A stretch of DNA of 15,588 nucleotides. Origin: Acidobacteria bacterium UBA7540. GTDB lineage: Bacteria > Acidobacteriota > Terriglobia > UBA7540. A program made the position numbers and the translations under genes. The stretch lies in NCBI GenBank assembly GCA_002478145.1, contig DLMI01000105.1, forward strand, positions 22,848 to 38,435. Direction: 5' to 3'. The notes under the pieces were generated by a model. The model did no database searches, was not told the DNA's origin, and was given only the letters and a program-made list of their open reading frames with translations. Positions 6,673 to 12,866 of this stretch are shown in pieces. How positions within the stretch are numbered: position 1 is the stretch's first letter; the number at the start of each line of letters is the position of its first letter.

Positions 6673-6710
6673 CGTGGGCAAGGGCACGGTTTTTGTGCCC
6701 GCCGCCCACG
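6673..6710 (+). other. strong hairpin with U-rich loop
   Basis: CGTGGGC (6673-6679) pairs with GCCCACG (6704-6710), and GGGCAC (6682-6687) pairs with GTGCCC (6695-6700). That gives 13 base pairs with a small internal loop (AA opposite GCC) and the apical loop GGTTTTT. The T-run is inside the loop, so it is not an intrinsic terminator. Confidence 0.6.
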
Positions 6711-6745
6711 GATTGCGCACCCAGCAAGTTTCTGAAAGGGTCGAA

Positions 6746-6761
6746 CCCGTCAACTGACGGG
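6746..6761. other. 7-bp inverted repeat
   Basis: CCCGTCA (6746-6752) and TGACGGG (6755-6761) are perfect arms separated by AC. As a DNA element this is an operator-like dyad, and as RNA it would be a short hairpin with some inner pairs open. Confidence 0.4.
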
Positions 6762-6803
6762 CAAGGCCCCCCGCGAGATGGCGTCTGTCAATACCGGACG
6801 AAC

Positions 6804-6841
6804 CACACGGGTCGTGCATGCACGCTGCGGTTTGGCGTGTG
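6804..6841 (+). other. nested stem around a 12-bp palindrome
   Basis: CACACG (6804-6809) pairs with CGTGTG (6836-6841). The loop between them contains the perfect palindrome CGTGCATGCACG (6813-6824), which could fold as a 4-bp stem with loop CATG. It lies 43 nt after the dyad at 6746-6761. Confidence 0.4.
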
Positions 6842-6905
6842 TGCGGCATCCAATATCGCGGGACCGACGCGGCCGCCCCTGCTACGCGCCACCTGACGGT
6901 AATTT

Positions 6906-6973
6906 GAGATGGCAGATTTGAGATTTCAGACATAGAAGGCGGTAAGTCGAGATGGCAGATTCCAGATTTCAGA
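6906..6973 (+). repeat. pair of 25-nt direct repeats
   Basis: Copies at 6906-6930 and 6949-6973 share 23 of 25 bases, with a 43-nt period. Both begin GAGATGGCAGATT and end AGATTTCAGA. The two differences are adjacent (TG versus CC). A related word, GATTCCAGAT, occurs again at 2527-2536. GAATCC words follow at 6993-7026. Confidence 0.75.
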
Positions 6974-7038
6974 GATACGAGCGCCGTTTCCCGAATCCCG
7001 AATCCAGATTCATGCATCCTGAATCCTAACCCTGCTCC

Positions 7039-7068
7039 TTGACATCCTGCGCGCAAATCCTCAACAAT
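7039..7068 (+). promoter_or_regulatory. possible proS promoter
   Basis: A perfect TTGACA (7039-7044) is followed after 18 bp by AACAAT (7063-7068, four of six). If used, transcription would start near 7075 and the roughly 113-nt leader would contain the whole GCTGA inverted repeat before the proS ATG. The -10 is weak, so this is tentative. Confidence 0.35.
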
Positions 7069-7082
7069 GGCGGATTCTCGCC

Positions 7083-7156
7083 TAGCTGTCAGCGTTCAGC
7101 TATCAGCAGTCAGTAAGCCACGGGCTGATAGCTGAGAGCTGAAAGCTGAAGGCTGA
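7083..7156 (+). repeat. imperfect inverted repeat of GCTGA/TCAGC units
   Basis: The left arm (7083-7113) is made of TCAGC-type words, including TTCAGCTATCAGC. The right arm (7124-7156) is made of direct GCTGA-type words such as GCTGATAGCTGA and AGCTGAAAGCTGA. The arms are reverse complements with small differences, separated by about 10 nt around CCACGG. The RNA would form a long hairpin with several registers, because the 7-8 nt words repeat within each arm. Confidence 0.75.
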
Positions 7157-7188
7157 TTGCCGTACGCTGAAGTCGAAAGGTCAAAGTT

Positions 7189-8886
7189 ATGCGTTGGAGT
7201 CAAACATTCATTCCCACTTTGCGCGAGGACCCTGCCGAAGCGGAGGTTCCCAGTCACCGTTTGCTGTTGCGGGCCGGTTACGTTCGGCAGGTGGCGGCGG
7301 GAGTCTATGCCCATCTCTTCCTGGCGCAGAAATCCCTTCTCAAGGTGATGCAAATCATCCGCGAGGAGATGAACGCCATTGGGGCGCAGGAGTTTCATTT
7401 GCCGGCTTTGAATCCGGCGGAGCTTTGGAAAGAGTCCGGCCGGTACGAGTCTTACGGCGAGACGTTGTTCAAGTTCATGGACCGCAACCAGCATGAAATG
7501 TGCCTGGGAGTGACGCACGAAGAGGAGATGACGAACATCGCCCGTAGCGAGCTGCGTTCGTACAAGCAACTGCCTCAGATCTGGTACCAGATCCAGGAGA
7601 AATTCCGCGACGAGCCGCGGCCCAAGTCGGGGTTGTTACGGCTGCGTCAGTTCTGGATGAAGGACTCCTATTCCTTCGACCTTGACGATGCCGGACTGGA
7701 GATCAGCTACCAGAAGCATTACGGCGCCTACGGGCGCATCTTCGACCGCTGCGGGCTGAAGTACGTCGTTGTGGAAGCGTACTCAGGGACTATGGGGGGG
7801 ACGGACTCCCATGAGTTTGCCGCGCCGACGGACGCGGGCGAGGATTCGCTGGCCATTTCCGAGTGCGGCTACGCGGCCAACCTGGAGAAAGCCGAAGCCA
7901 AAGCGCCTCGCGTCGAGGACCTGCCCGGCGACGCGCCGCCCGAGCCCTTTCCCACTCCCGGCCAGAAGACCATTGATGATTTGGCAAAGTTCACGGGTGA
8001 AAGCCCGGCGCGCCTGATGAAGACGCTGGTTTACGTGGTGAAAAGCAAGCCTATGCTCCTCTTGCTGCGTGGCGATCACTCGCTCAGCGAGACGAAGCTG
8101 GCCGCGGCGCTGGGCACGGATGTATTCCGGCCCGCCACACCCGAGGAGGCATGGGCGCTGCACGGCGCGCATGTGGGCTCGCTGGGGCCGGTGGGGCTTG
8201 AGGGAGTAAGGATATTGGCGGACCGGGCGTTGGAGGGACGAAAGAACCTCATCACGGGCGCCAACCGTGATGATACGCACCTCCGCAACGTCACGCCGGG
8301 GCGTGATTTCCAGGCCGAGTATCATGATATGCGGGTGGTGACGGCTGGCGATCTCTGCCTGCGCTGCGGCAAGCCCATTCAAATTCGCATTGCGGTGGAA
8401 TTGGGGCACATCTTCAAACTGGGAAGACGGTATTCCGAAACGATGCATGCGACGGTATTGGACGAGAACGGCAAAGAGATCCCGCTGGTCATGGGGTCGT
8501 ATGGAATTGGCGTGGAGCGCATCCTGAGCGCCGCCGTGGAACAGAACCACGACCAGGATGGCATGTTTCTACCGCGGCCGATTGCTCCTTTCGACGTCAT
8601 CCTGACGGCGGCCAACATGGATGATGCCCGTCTCTGCTCGGCGGCGGAGAAGCTTTACGAAGAAATGCTCGCCAACTCGCTGGACGTGCTGTTTGATGAC
8701 CGCGCGGAAAGGCCGGGCGTCAAGTTCAAGGATGCGGACCTGATTGGCGTGCCTTACCGAGTCACTTTGGGCAAGCGGAAGTTCGAGCAGGGATTGGCGG
8801 AGATCTTCCAGCGCTCGACAAAGAAAGTTCGCGATGTTAAGCTCTCCGAGGTCGTAAAATGCCTGCAAGTGGAGTATCTTGTATAA
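7189..8886 (+). CDS. proS: prolyl-tRNA synthetase, bacterial type with editing domain
   Basis: A 565-aa class II aminoacyl-tRNA synthetase that charges tRNA-Pro in the cytoplasm. The N-terminus MRWSQTFIPTLREDPAEAEV is typical of bacterial ProRS and fixes the ATG start, with AAGG about eight bases upstream. Motif 1 region about 52-100 (IIREEMNAIGAQEFHLPALN, LWKESGRYESYG), THEEEMTN (109-116), motif 2 about 136-163 (KFRDEPRPKSG, then RLRQFWMKDSYSFD) and motif 3 GSYGIGVER (436-444) are all present. Between motifs 2 and 3 is the YbaK-like INS editing domain (about 230-390), with K278 in MKTLVYVV and the GSLGP loop (330-334), so mischarged Ala-tRNA-Pro should be cleared in cis. ELGHIFKLG (404-412) and the C-terminal anticodon-binding domain (from about 466) complete it. 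The gene begins a run of close genes with envelope functions, 27 bp before the next one. Confidence 0.97.
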   Translation: MRWSQTFIPTLREDPAEAEVPSHRLLLRAGYVRQVAAGVYAHLFLAQKSLLKVMQIIREEMNAIGAQEFHLPALNPAELWKESGRYESYGETLFKFMDRNQHEMCLGVTHEEEMTNIARSELRSYKQLPQIWYQIQEKFRDEPRPKSGLLRLRQFWMKDSYSFDLDDAGLEISYQKHYGAYGRIFDRCGLKYVVVEAYSGTMGGTDSHEFAAPTDAGEDSLAISECGYAANLEKAEAKAPRVEDLPGDAPPEPFPTPGQKTIDDLAKFTGESPARLMKTLVYVVKSKPMLLLLRGDHSLSETKLAAALGTDVFRPATPEEAWALHGAHVGSLGPVGLEGVRILADRALEGRKNLITGANRDDTHLRNVTPGRDFQAEYHDMRVVTAGDLCLRCGKPIQIRIAVELGHIFKLGRRYSETMHATVLDENGKEIPLVMGSYGIGVERILSAAVEQNHDQDGMFLPRPIAPFDVILTAANMDDARLCSAAEKLYEEMLANSLDVLFDDRAERPGVKFKDADLIGVPYRVTLGKRKFEQGLAEIFQRSTKKVRDVKLSEVVKCLQVEYLV

Positions 8887-8913
8887 GGAGCAAGGTCTCC
8901 ACGGAGTAGCGGT

Positions 8914-9279
8914 ATGCGACGGTCGGAAGAGGCTTCAGGACGGTTCAAGGCTCTTTTATCTTTGGCATTCCTGGCGGTCATCATCTTCGTTGCCATAAAG
9001 ACCCTCCCCGCTTACGTGAACAATTTTGAGCTTCAAGACCACATCCAGAGGCTTTCCACTCAGTTGGCGGTTCGAACCAAGCCCATCACGCCGGATTCCA
9101 TACGGAATGAGGTGGTCGCTTTCGCCCAGGATCACGGAGTTCCGCTTACCGCCGACAATGTCAAGGTCACTATTGCAAGTCGCGTATCGATCAGTGTGGA
9201 CTACACGGTGGCGGTGGACTTGATGGTTTATACCCTCGAGCTTCACTTTACGCCATCGGCGGAGAACCTGTCGCTATAA
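8914..9279 (+). CDS. small single-pass membrane protein of unknown function
   Basis: A 121-aa protein. A short basic N-terminus (RRSEEASGRFK) is followed by one hydrophobic segment at about 12-30 (ALLSLAFLAVIIFVAIKTLP) and a roughly 90-residue extracytoplasmic or cytoplasmic domain of mixed helix and strand. The arrangement of a near-N-terminal TM, then a short domain with an ITPDSIRNEVVAFAQDHGVP helix and a strand-rich end (VKVTIASRVSISVDYTV), resembles small DUF4845-type membrane proteins, but I cannot assign it firmly. CGGAG (8902-8906) supports the ATG. Its stop is only 3 bp before the penicillin-binding protein gene, so co-translation with that enzyme is likely, and an accessory role in envelope synthesis is an inference from that. 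Confidence 0.8.
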   Translation: MRRSEEASGRFKALLSLAFLAVIIFVAIKTLPAYVNNFELQDHIQRLSTQLAVRTKPITPDSIRNEVVAFAQDHGVPLTADNVKVTIASRVSISVDYTVAVDLMVYTLELHFTPSAENLSL

Positions 9280-9282
9280 CCC

Positions 9283-11859
9283 GTGGTTCGAAATGCGCCA
9301 GCATCGCGCTCGAATCCCCGTCCGTTCCGGAAGCAGGGGCAGTCACGTCTTGCCGGCGTGGTAGGCAGGAAGAGAGGTCTAGTCGCTGCCTGCTTACTGG
9401 TTGTGCTCGGCTTGGCGGGCATTTTCGTTTACTACTACGTCCGATTCTCCCGCCTCATTGACGCGCGTCTGAGTGGCGACATCTTTAACAATAGTTCCCT
9501 GGTCTTCGCCGCACCCACGCCGGTTTCCGTGGGTCAGGCGAGCACGCCGGGGGAGGTTGCCGCACGTCTCCGCAGGGCCTTTTATGCCGAAAGCAGCGGG
9601 ACCTCCTCCGTCGGCGTCTATAAGCTGGCGGAAGACCGGATCGAAATCACCCCCGGCCCCATTTCTTTCTTCGCGGGCGAAGTCGCCAAAGAGGGCCCGG
9701 CGATTTTGACCTTCCGGGACGGCCGCATTTCTTCCATCACCTCGCCTGACGGCGCCACAAGTTTGGAAAGTTACAATCTCGAGCCCGAGTTGATCACCAC
9801 CCTGTTTGACAACACCCGCTCCAAGCGGCGCTTGGTGCGTTACCAGGACCTCCCGAAAGTGCTGGTGGATGCGGTGCTGGCTGCGGAAGATCATTACTTT
9901 TTCTCCCACCACGGAGTGAACATTTTCCGCATTTTGGAAGCGGCCGCGGCCGACATCCGGGCGGAGGAGATAGTGCAAGGCGGCAGCACGCTGACGATGC
10001 AGTTGGCGCGCGGCTTTTTCTTGACGCCCCAACGCGTATGGCGGCGAAAACTCGAGGAGATCTTCCTGGCTCTGCTGCTGGAACAACGCCTGACCAAGGA
10101 AGAGATTTTCGAGCTTTATGCGAACCAGATATACCTTGGCCAGCGGGGGAGTTTTTCCATTTATGGCCTCGGTGAGGCGGCCAACGCTTATTTCGACAAG
10201 GACGTCGCCAGCCTGACGTTGCCCGAAGCAGCCTTTTTGGCAGGCCTGATCCGCGGCCCGAATCTGTATTCACCTTACCGGCGGCCGGCAAGAGCCTTGG
10301 AACGGCGCAACTATGTGATCAGGCAGATGCGGGAACTTGCCCTGATCAGCTCCAAGCAGGCCGAGAAAGCCTCGGGGGCGACTTTGGGGGTGATCAATCA
10401 GAACGTGGAAGGTCTCCAGGCGCCTTACTTCGTGGACATGGCGCGCGATCAGTTGCTCGCCCAGTTCTCCGAGCAGGATTTGATTTCGCAAAGCTATCGC
10501 ATTTACACCACACTCAATCTCGATTTGCAAAAGGCGGCCTCCGAGGGCACACGGCTGGGCATTGGCGAAGTAGACCAGGAGTTAAAGAAGTCAAGGCATG
10601 TCAAGGCGAACGTGAGCCAGGATGCGAATCAGCCACAAATGGCGCTCCTGGCGCTGGACGCCCACACGGGGGAGATCAAAGCTCTGGTGGGCGGGCGCGA
10701 CTATGGCAGCAGCCAACTTAACCATGTTCTGGCAAAGCGGCAACCGGGTTCATCCTTTAAACCCTTTGTCTATGCAGCCGCTCTCAGTACGGGTGTGGAC
10801 GGCTCGCAGCCGCGCGTGACCCAGGCAACCGTACTCAACGACGAGCCAACTACCTTCCAGTTCGGCGATCTCACTTACGAACCTGAGAACTACAAGCAGG
10901 AATACCACGGGCTCGTAACCCTGCGAGAGGCCCTCACACACTCACTGAATGTGGCGACGGTCCACTTGGCGGAAATGGTTGGGTATGACAAGGTAAGGGA
11001 TCTGGCGATAGCCGCAGGAATCAACAAAGACCTGCTGGCGACACCCGCCATGGCGCTGGGCGCTTATGTGGCAACGCCGCTGGAGATTGCCGGGGCTTAT
11101 ACTATTTTTTCGAATGGCGGCCAATTCGTCGAACCGAGGTTCATCCTTGCGGTCAACGACTCCGCGGGAAGGACTCTCTGGCGGGATTCCGTCGTAACCC
11201 GGCAAGTGCTCGACCCACGCGTCTCTTATCTGATGGTGGACTTGATGGAAAGCGTGATCAACAACGGCACGGGCGCTGGGGTGCGCAGTCGAGGCTTCAC
11301 GCTCCCTGCGGCGGGGAAGACGGGGACTTCGCACGACGGTTGGTTCGCGGGATTCACCTCAAACCTGCTGGCTATCGTTTGGGTGGGCTACGATGACGAC
11401 CGCCCACTGAAGCTGTCAGGGGCGGCCTCCGCATTGCCCATCTGGACGGAGTTTATGAAACGCGTCGCAGAAGTTCCCGGTTACGGCGACCCGAAGCCTT
11501 TTACCATGCCGGAAGGCGTGGTTGCCGTTCCGATGGAAACAAACTCCACCACCAGTGACGCGAGAATCGTCCGAAATGAAGTCTTCATTGCGGGGACAGA
11601 ACCCCAGGCGCCGCAGGTCTCGCGGGGAATCCTGGGAAGGCTCTTTCATCCCCAGGGTCAACCCAACCTGCCTGCAGCGGCTGCTATTCCCTCAGGAGCC
11701 ACAGAGGCGCCGCCGCAAGGTACGGCCAAGCCGCCGGAGGTTCCGTCAACGGCGGGCAGGCACGGGATCATAAGAAAGTTCCTGTCGATTTTCAAAGGCA
11801 AGAATTCGAAGCCCCCGGCGCCTCCGGAACCGAAGCCTAAGACGGCCTCTCAAGAATAG
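9283..11859 (+). CDS. bifunctional class A penicillin-binding protein (PBP1A/1B type)
   Basis: An 858-aa peptidoglycan synthase joining glycan polymerisation and peptide cross-linking. A basic cytoplasmic N-terminus is followed by a TM anchor (about 32-54) and a domain (about 70-165) in the place of the PBP1B UB2H domain. The GT51 glycosyltransferase (about 185-345) has catalytic E202 in AAEDHYFFSHHG, QGGSTLTMQLA (232-242), RKLEEIFLALLLEQ (255-268) and ELYANQIYLG (277-286). The transpeptidase (about 450-740) has the nucleophile S490 in GSSFKP (SxxK), SLN (554-556) and KTGT (679-682), so both activities should be intact. A tail from about 765 is Pro/Ala-rich with a basic amphipathic stretch, GIIRKFLSIFKGK. 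The start is a GTG 3 bp after the previous gene without a good Shine-Dalgarno, so coupling to the small membrane protein is likely. GTG 9358 is a possible later start. Confidence 0.95.
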   Translation: MVRNAPASRSNPRPFRKQGQSRLAGVVGRKRGLVAACLLVVLGLAGIFVYYYVRFSRLIDARLSGDIFNNSSLVFAAPTPVSVGQASTPGEVAARLRRAFYAESSGTSSVGVYKLAEDRIEITPGPISFFAGEVAKEGPAILTFRDGRISSITSPDGATSLESYNLEPELITTLFDNTRSKRRLVRYQDLPKVLVDAVLAAEDHYFFSHHGVNIFRILEAAAADIRAEEIVQGGSTLTMQLARGFFLTPQRVWRRKLEEIFLALLLEQRLTKEEIFELYANQIYLGQRGSFSIYGLGEAANAYFDKDVASLTLPEAAFLAGLIRGPNLYSPYRRPARALERRNYVIRQMRELALISSKQAEKASGATLGVINQNVEGLQAPYFVDMARDQLLAQFSEQDLISQSYRIYTTLNLDLQKAASEGTRLGIGEVDQELKKSRHVKANVSQDANQPQMALLALDAHTGEIKALVGGRDYGSSQLNHVLAKRQPGSSFKPFVYAAALSTGVDGSQPRVTQATVLNDEPTTFQFGDLTYEPENYKQEYHGLVTLREALTHSLNVATVHLAEMVGYDKVRDLAIAAGINKDLLATPAMALGAYVATPLEIAGAYTIFSNGGQFVEPRFILAVNDSAGRTLWRDSVVTRQVLDPRVSYLMVDLMESVINNGTGAGVRSRGFTLPAAGKTGTSHDGWFAGFTSNLLAIVWVGYDDDRPLKLSGAASALPIWTEFMKRVAEVPGYGDPKPFTMPEGVVAVPMETNSTTSDARIVRNEVFIAGTEPQAPQVSRGILGRLFHPQGQPNLPAAAAIPSGATEAPPQGTAKPPEVPSTAGRHGIIRKFLSIFKGKNSKPPAPPEPKPKTASQE

Positions 11860-11910
11860 GATCGGGGTCCGGCGGTCAGTGATTGTTTTTCGCCATTGCG
11901 AGGTTTGGAC

Positions 11911-12744
11911 ATGAGAGTTGAAAACTTGGCTCAATCCGCGTTGAAGGGGTTCATCGCTCCTTTGCTTTTCCTCTGCCTCTGCATCTCCAGTGCGTGGGCA
12001 CTTCCCGGCGCACAAGAAGGCCAGTCTGCGCCGGCTTCTGCCACGGCTGGCCAAGCGCGCGAAAGCCCCGCCAAGTCCCGCCCACTCAGCTTCGAGGAAC
12101 GTGCGGACATCTATATGGCTCGCAAGTCTTACGAGGATGCTGTGGATTACTATTACCGGGATCTAAAGCAGGGCCACTTTGCAGACGCCAGTGTGTGGAA
12201 CAAGCTCGGGATTGCCTATCAGCAGCTCCAGAATTACCACGCGTCTCGCAAGGCGTACAACCAGGCGATACGGCATCAGAAGAACTATACGGAGCCTTTG
12301 AACAATATTGGAACCACTTATTTCATGCAGGACAAGTACGGGAAGTCGGTTAAGTATTACTTGAGGGCGATCCAGCTGAATCCCAACTCGGCTTCCTACC
12401 ATTTGAACCTGGGAACCTCTTACTTCCACATGAAGAAATACAAGGAGTCTGTGGAGGAATACCGCACGGCCTTAAACCTCGACCCGAATATCTTCGCGGA
12501 ACGCTCCGCGTTCGGGACCATCATCGAGGCACGTGGGAGCGATCCCGAATACTACTTTTACCTGGGGAAGGTTTTTGCTTCTCTGGGCCGTGTGGACGAT
12601 GCGGTGCGCAGCCTGCGCCGGGCTCTTGAGGACGGGTTCAAAGACCGGAAGAGAATCCTCAACGATCCGGACTTTATGAAAATCAGTCAGAGCCCTGCTT
12701 ACGTCGAATTGATGAACAACCCCCCGGTTGGGATCAAGGATTGA
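11911..12744 (+). CDS. secreted TPR-repeat protein
   Basis: A 277-aa protein. ATG 11911 was chosen over the in-frame TTG at 11896 because GAGG lies seven bases upstream. It yields a signal peptide (residues 1-30, IAPLLFLCLCISSAWA, cleavage before LPGAQ). An Ala/Ser/Pro linker (31-58) precedes about five TPR units: near 61-94 (FEERADIYMARKSYEDAVDY), 95-128 (VWNKLGIAYQQLQNYHASRK), 129-162 (PLNNIGTTYFMQDKYGKSVK), 163-196 (YHLNLGTSYFHMKKYKESVE) and 212-245 (YYFYLGKVFASLGRVDDAVR). The end has a conserved-looking DPDFMKISQSPAYVELMN. TPRs are protein-binding scaffolds, so a periplasmic adaptor role is plausible. It lies 51 bp after the penicillin-binding protein gene and may share its transcript. 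No enzymatic motif is seen. Confidence 0.85.
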   Translation: MRVENLAQSALKGFIAPLLFLCLCISSAWALPGAQEGQSAPASATAGQARESPAKSRPLSFEERADIYMARKSYEDAVDYYYRDLKQGHFADASVWNKLGIAYQQLQNYHASRKAYNQAIRHQKNYTEPLNNIGTTYFMQDKYGKSVKYYLRAIQLNPNSASYHLNLGTSYFHMKKYKESVEEYRTALNLDPNIFAERSAFGTIIEARGSDPEYYFYLGKVFASLGRVDDAVRSLRRALEDGFKDRKRILNDPDFMKISQSPAYVELMNNPPVGIKD

Positions 12745-12835
12745 ATCCGAACACCCGTTGGGTGATAAAAGCATGCCTCCAGCGCTGCATAGGGGATCAA
12801 GGAGATTCCTCTGCAAGGCGCAGCGCCAGAGTCAA

Positions 12836-12844
12836 TGCTATAAT
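12836..12844 (+). promoter_or_regulatory. consensus extended -10 promoter
   Basis: TGCTATAAT matches the extended -10 consensus exactly (TG at 12836-12837, TATAAT at 12839-12844). The -35 position 17 bp upstream is poor, as is common with extended -10 promoters. Transcription near 12851 leaves only about 16 nt before the ATG at 12867. This likely starts the transcript for the next two genes, separating them from the proS to TPR run. Confidence 0.65.
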
Positions 12845-12866
12845 GCAGGTTCCGGATTGAGTCTTG

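Larger units (their letters stand above)
6585..7188. other. 600-bp gene-free region with hairpins and short repeats
   Basis: I see no convincing gene on either strand. The left part (about 6600-6900) has three potential stems and a perfect 12-bp palindrome, CGTGCATGCACG (6813-6824). The middle (6900-7030) has two near-identical 25-nt direct repeats and several GAATCC words. The right part (7083-7156) is a GCTGA-unit inverted repeat upstream of proS. An open frame on the minus strand (6598-7056) crosses all three unrelated segments and does not look like a protein. The region may be a dispersed intergenic element, a structured RNA, or a graveyard of short repeats. Confidence 0.6.

Noticed and set aside
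6741..6770. GGTCGAACCC resembling a tRNA T-loop
   Set aside because: There is no acceptor stem, D-arm or anticodon arm in the flanks, and the bases are better explained by the CCCGTCA/TGACGGG dyad.
6598..7056. 152-aa open frame on the minus strand across the gene-free region
   Set aside because: It runs through hairpins and degenerate repeats of three different kinds, has no Shine-Dalgarno or domain, and its composition looks like translated GC-rich spacer.
6906..7156. CRISPR array
   Set aside because: Only two copies of the 25-nt repeat, an 18-nt spacer and then a different repeat type, with no cas genes nearby.
7783..8550. 255-aa antisense frame inside proS
   Set aside because: It lies fully opposite an unmistakable prolyl-tRNA synthetase with all class II motifs, so it is a shadow frame.
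12752..12764. CACCC-GTT-GGGTG mini hairpin after the TPR gene as a terminator
   Set aside because: The stem is only 5 bp and is followed by ATAAAA, not a T-run, so there is no support as an intrinsic terminator.
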